Below are positions 4,818-5,926 of a stretch of DNA of 5,926 bases, piece after piece. Made by a program: the position numbers and the translations under genes. The stretch comes from an uncultured Flammeovirgaceae bacterium. Its GTDB lineage: Bacteria; Bacteroidota; Bacteroidia; Cytophagales; Cyclobacteriaceae. A model generated the notes under the pieces. It made no database searches, was not told the origin of the DNA, and worked only from the letters and a program-made list of their open reading frames with translations. The stretch lies in the NCBI GenBank assembly GCA_946886805.1, contig CAMPJM010000270.1, forward strand, positions 1 to 5,926. The letters run 5' to 3'. The first letter of the stretch is position 1. Each line of letters starts with the position of its first letter.

Positions 4818-5926
4818 ATGTTTAAATTCTTTAAGAATAGTAGCACAGAAAAAAAAGAAGAGCAAAAGAAGCAAAATTTGCATTATTATCAATTGAAGGT
4901 TCTTGAAATCATCCAAGAGACATCTGATGCTATCACTATAGTTTTTGAAGCACCACAAGGGGGATTATATTATAAAGCAGGACAATTTTTAACCTTGATT
5001 TCTAATATAGACGGAACAGAGATTAGGAGATCTTATTCTTTGTGCACCTCTACGCTCACTGATCAAAATCCGGCTGTGACCGTAAAGCGTGTAGACGGTG
5101 GCAGGATGTCTAATTTTTTAGCTGATTCTGTTAAAATAGGTGACACCATTAAAGTAATGGAGCCGATGGGTAAATTTACTACGGATCTTGACCCTGCAAA
5201 GAAAAGACACATTGTCCTTTTTGGTGGCGGCAGTGGCATTACCCCATTATTGGCGATCACCAAAGAAGTTTTACACGGGGAGCCTAACAGCATCATTTCC
5301 CTCGTATATGCCAACCGTAATATAGATACCATAATATTTAGAGAAAAACTTGAGACGATGCAGAGGGATTTTGAGGGGCGGTTTCATGTTATTCACATTC
5401 TAGATGATGCTCCATTGAACTGGCAGGGGCCTTCGGGTTTATTAAATCCTGAAAAGCTTAAAGAACTTATGGAAAGGATCCCTGATTGGGGAATTGAAAA
5501 GACCCAGTACCTGATGTGTGGACCTGAAGGAATGATGAACAATATAGATACCATTCTGGCTACCTTGAACATTCCAAAAGAAAATATATTCAGAGAAAGT
5601 TTTGTCGCAGGGATTACTCATAAAAAGGAAGTTGTTGTAGAGGCCGAGGATGACAGTATACCCAAAGCCCGTGAGGTAACTATAATTTATGACGGTGAGG
5701 AATATAAATTTACGGTAGAACCTGACAAAACTATTTTGGAAACAGCTTTGTCTAAGGATATTGATTTGCCTTACTCTTGCCAAAGTGGCTTATGCACCGC
5801 CTGTAGGGGGAAGTGCCTCTCAGGAAAAGTTAAATTAGATGAGGAAGAGGGGTTGTCTGAGGCCGAACTTAGCGAAGGTTATGTGCTTACTTGTGTTGGA
5901 CATCCTCTATCTGACGACGTGGTAAT
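4818..5926 (+). CDS. FAD/2Fe-2S oxidoreductase, PaaE-like NAD(P)H-dependent reductase (3' end cut by window edge)
   Basis: The frame gives 369 residues and is still open at the right edge. Domain order is typical of PaaE-type reductases. A Lys/Glu-rich N-terminal stretch (1-20) is followed by an FAD-binding barrel with RSYSLCTS (71-78). The NAD(P)H domain has GGGSGITPLL (136-145) and CGPEGMM (234-240). A C-terminal plant-type 2Fe-2S ferredoxin domain (about 285 onward) has C321, C326, C329 and C359 in the C-x4-C-x2-C-x29-C pattern. Electrons pass from NAD(P)H through FAD and the cluster to a partner: the epoxidase in PaaABCE, or an oxygenase, desaturase or ferredoxin-type acceptor elsewhere. 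The start is firm, since an in-frame TGA at 4803-4805 leaves ATG 4818 as the only candidate. GYVLTCVGHP near the edge is a typical family ending, so probably only a few residues are missing. No oxygenase component is visible, so the partner is unknown. In Bacteroidota such genes are often annotated ferredoxin--NADP reductase. Confidence 0.9.
   Translation, partial: MFKFFKNSSTEKKEEQKKQNLHYYQLKVLEIIQETSDAITIVFEAPQGGLYYKAGQFLTLISNIDGTEIRRSYSLCTSTLTDQNPAVTVKRVDGGRMSNFLADSVKIGDTIKVMEPMGKFTTDLDPAKKRHIVLFGGGSGITPLLAITKEVLHGEPNSIISLVYANRNIDTIIFREKLETMQRDFEGRFHVIHILDDAPLNWQGPSGLLNPEKLKELMERIPDWGIEKTQYLMCGPEGMMNNIDTILATLNIPKENIFRESFVAGITHKKEVVVEAEDDSIPKAREVTIIYDGEEYKFTVEPDKTILETALSKDIDLPYSCQSGLCTACRGKCLSGKVKLDEEEGLSEAELSEGYVLTCVGHPLSDDVV

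Noticed and set aside
4607..4958. Two minus-strand open frames (4607-4846 and 4743-4958) across the reductase start
   Set aside because: Both overlap the start region of a well-supported gene on the other strand. They consist of biased hydrophobic runs from poly-A/T tracts.
5063..5783. Minus-strand open frames inside the reductase gene
   Set aside because: They are antisense to the FAD, NAD(P)H and ferredoxin domains, and the translations resemble no known protein.

Overview
The window looks like ordinary chromosome from a member of the Bacteroidota, probably Cytophagales or Flavobacteriia. The evidence is the AT-rich composition, two DUF4199-type membrane proteins side by side (a family largely confined to this phylum), the near absence of Shine-Dalgarno sequences, and a TAnnTTTG-type -7 box in front of purB. 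Genus or species cannot be read from it. No mobile element, CRISPR array, tRNA or rRNA is visible.

Left part (1-2186, plus strand): a tightly spaced run of four genes. It begins with the last 32 codons of a probable dihydroorotase. Two small four-helix DUF4199 membrane proteins follow, then a membrane-anchored family 2 glycosyltransferase of the DPM1/ArnC/GtrB type. Gaps are 31, 12 and 19 bases, so this is very likely one transcript. The glycosyltransferase should load a sugar onto a polyprenyl phosphate at the inner membrane. The DUF4199 proteins have no established function; their position suggests they may work with it.

Middle part (2181-4314, minus strand): adenylosuccinate lyase (purB, purine biosynthesis) is followed after 16 bases by a class I SAM-dependent methyltransferase with a four-cysteine, probably zinc-binding, N-terminal module. 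The methyltransferase and glycosyltransferase converge and share the palindrome TTATAA, so each ends in Leu-stop on the same six bases. A strong hairpin lies just inside the methyltransferase gene and may mark the 3' end of the plus-strand transcript.

Right part (4315-5926): the purB promoter region and about 460 bases without a convincing gene, holding short inverted repeats and a possible plus-strand promoter. A flavin/2Fe-2S oxidoreductase of the PaaE (phenylacetyl-CoA epoxidase reductase) type then runs off the right edge, 369 codons in and probably only a few codons short of its end.

No clearly new system is present. The best leads are the paired DUF4199 proteins beside the polyprenyl-phosphate glycosyltransferase, the Cys4 methyltransferase behind purB, the hairpin in the convergent overlap, and the structured gap before the reductase.
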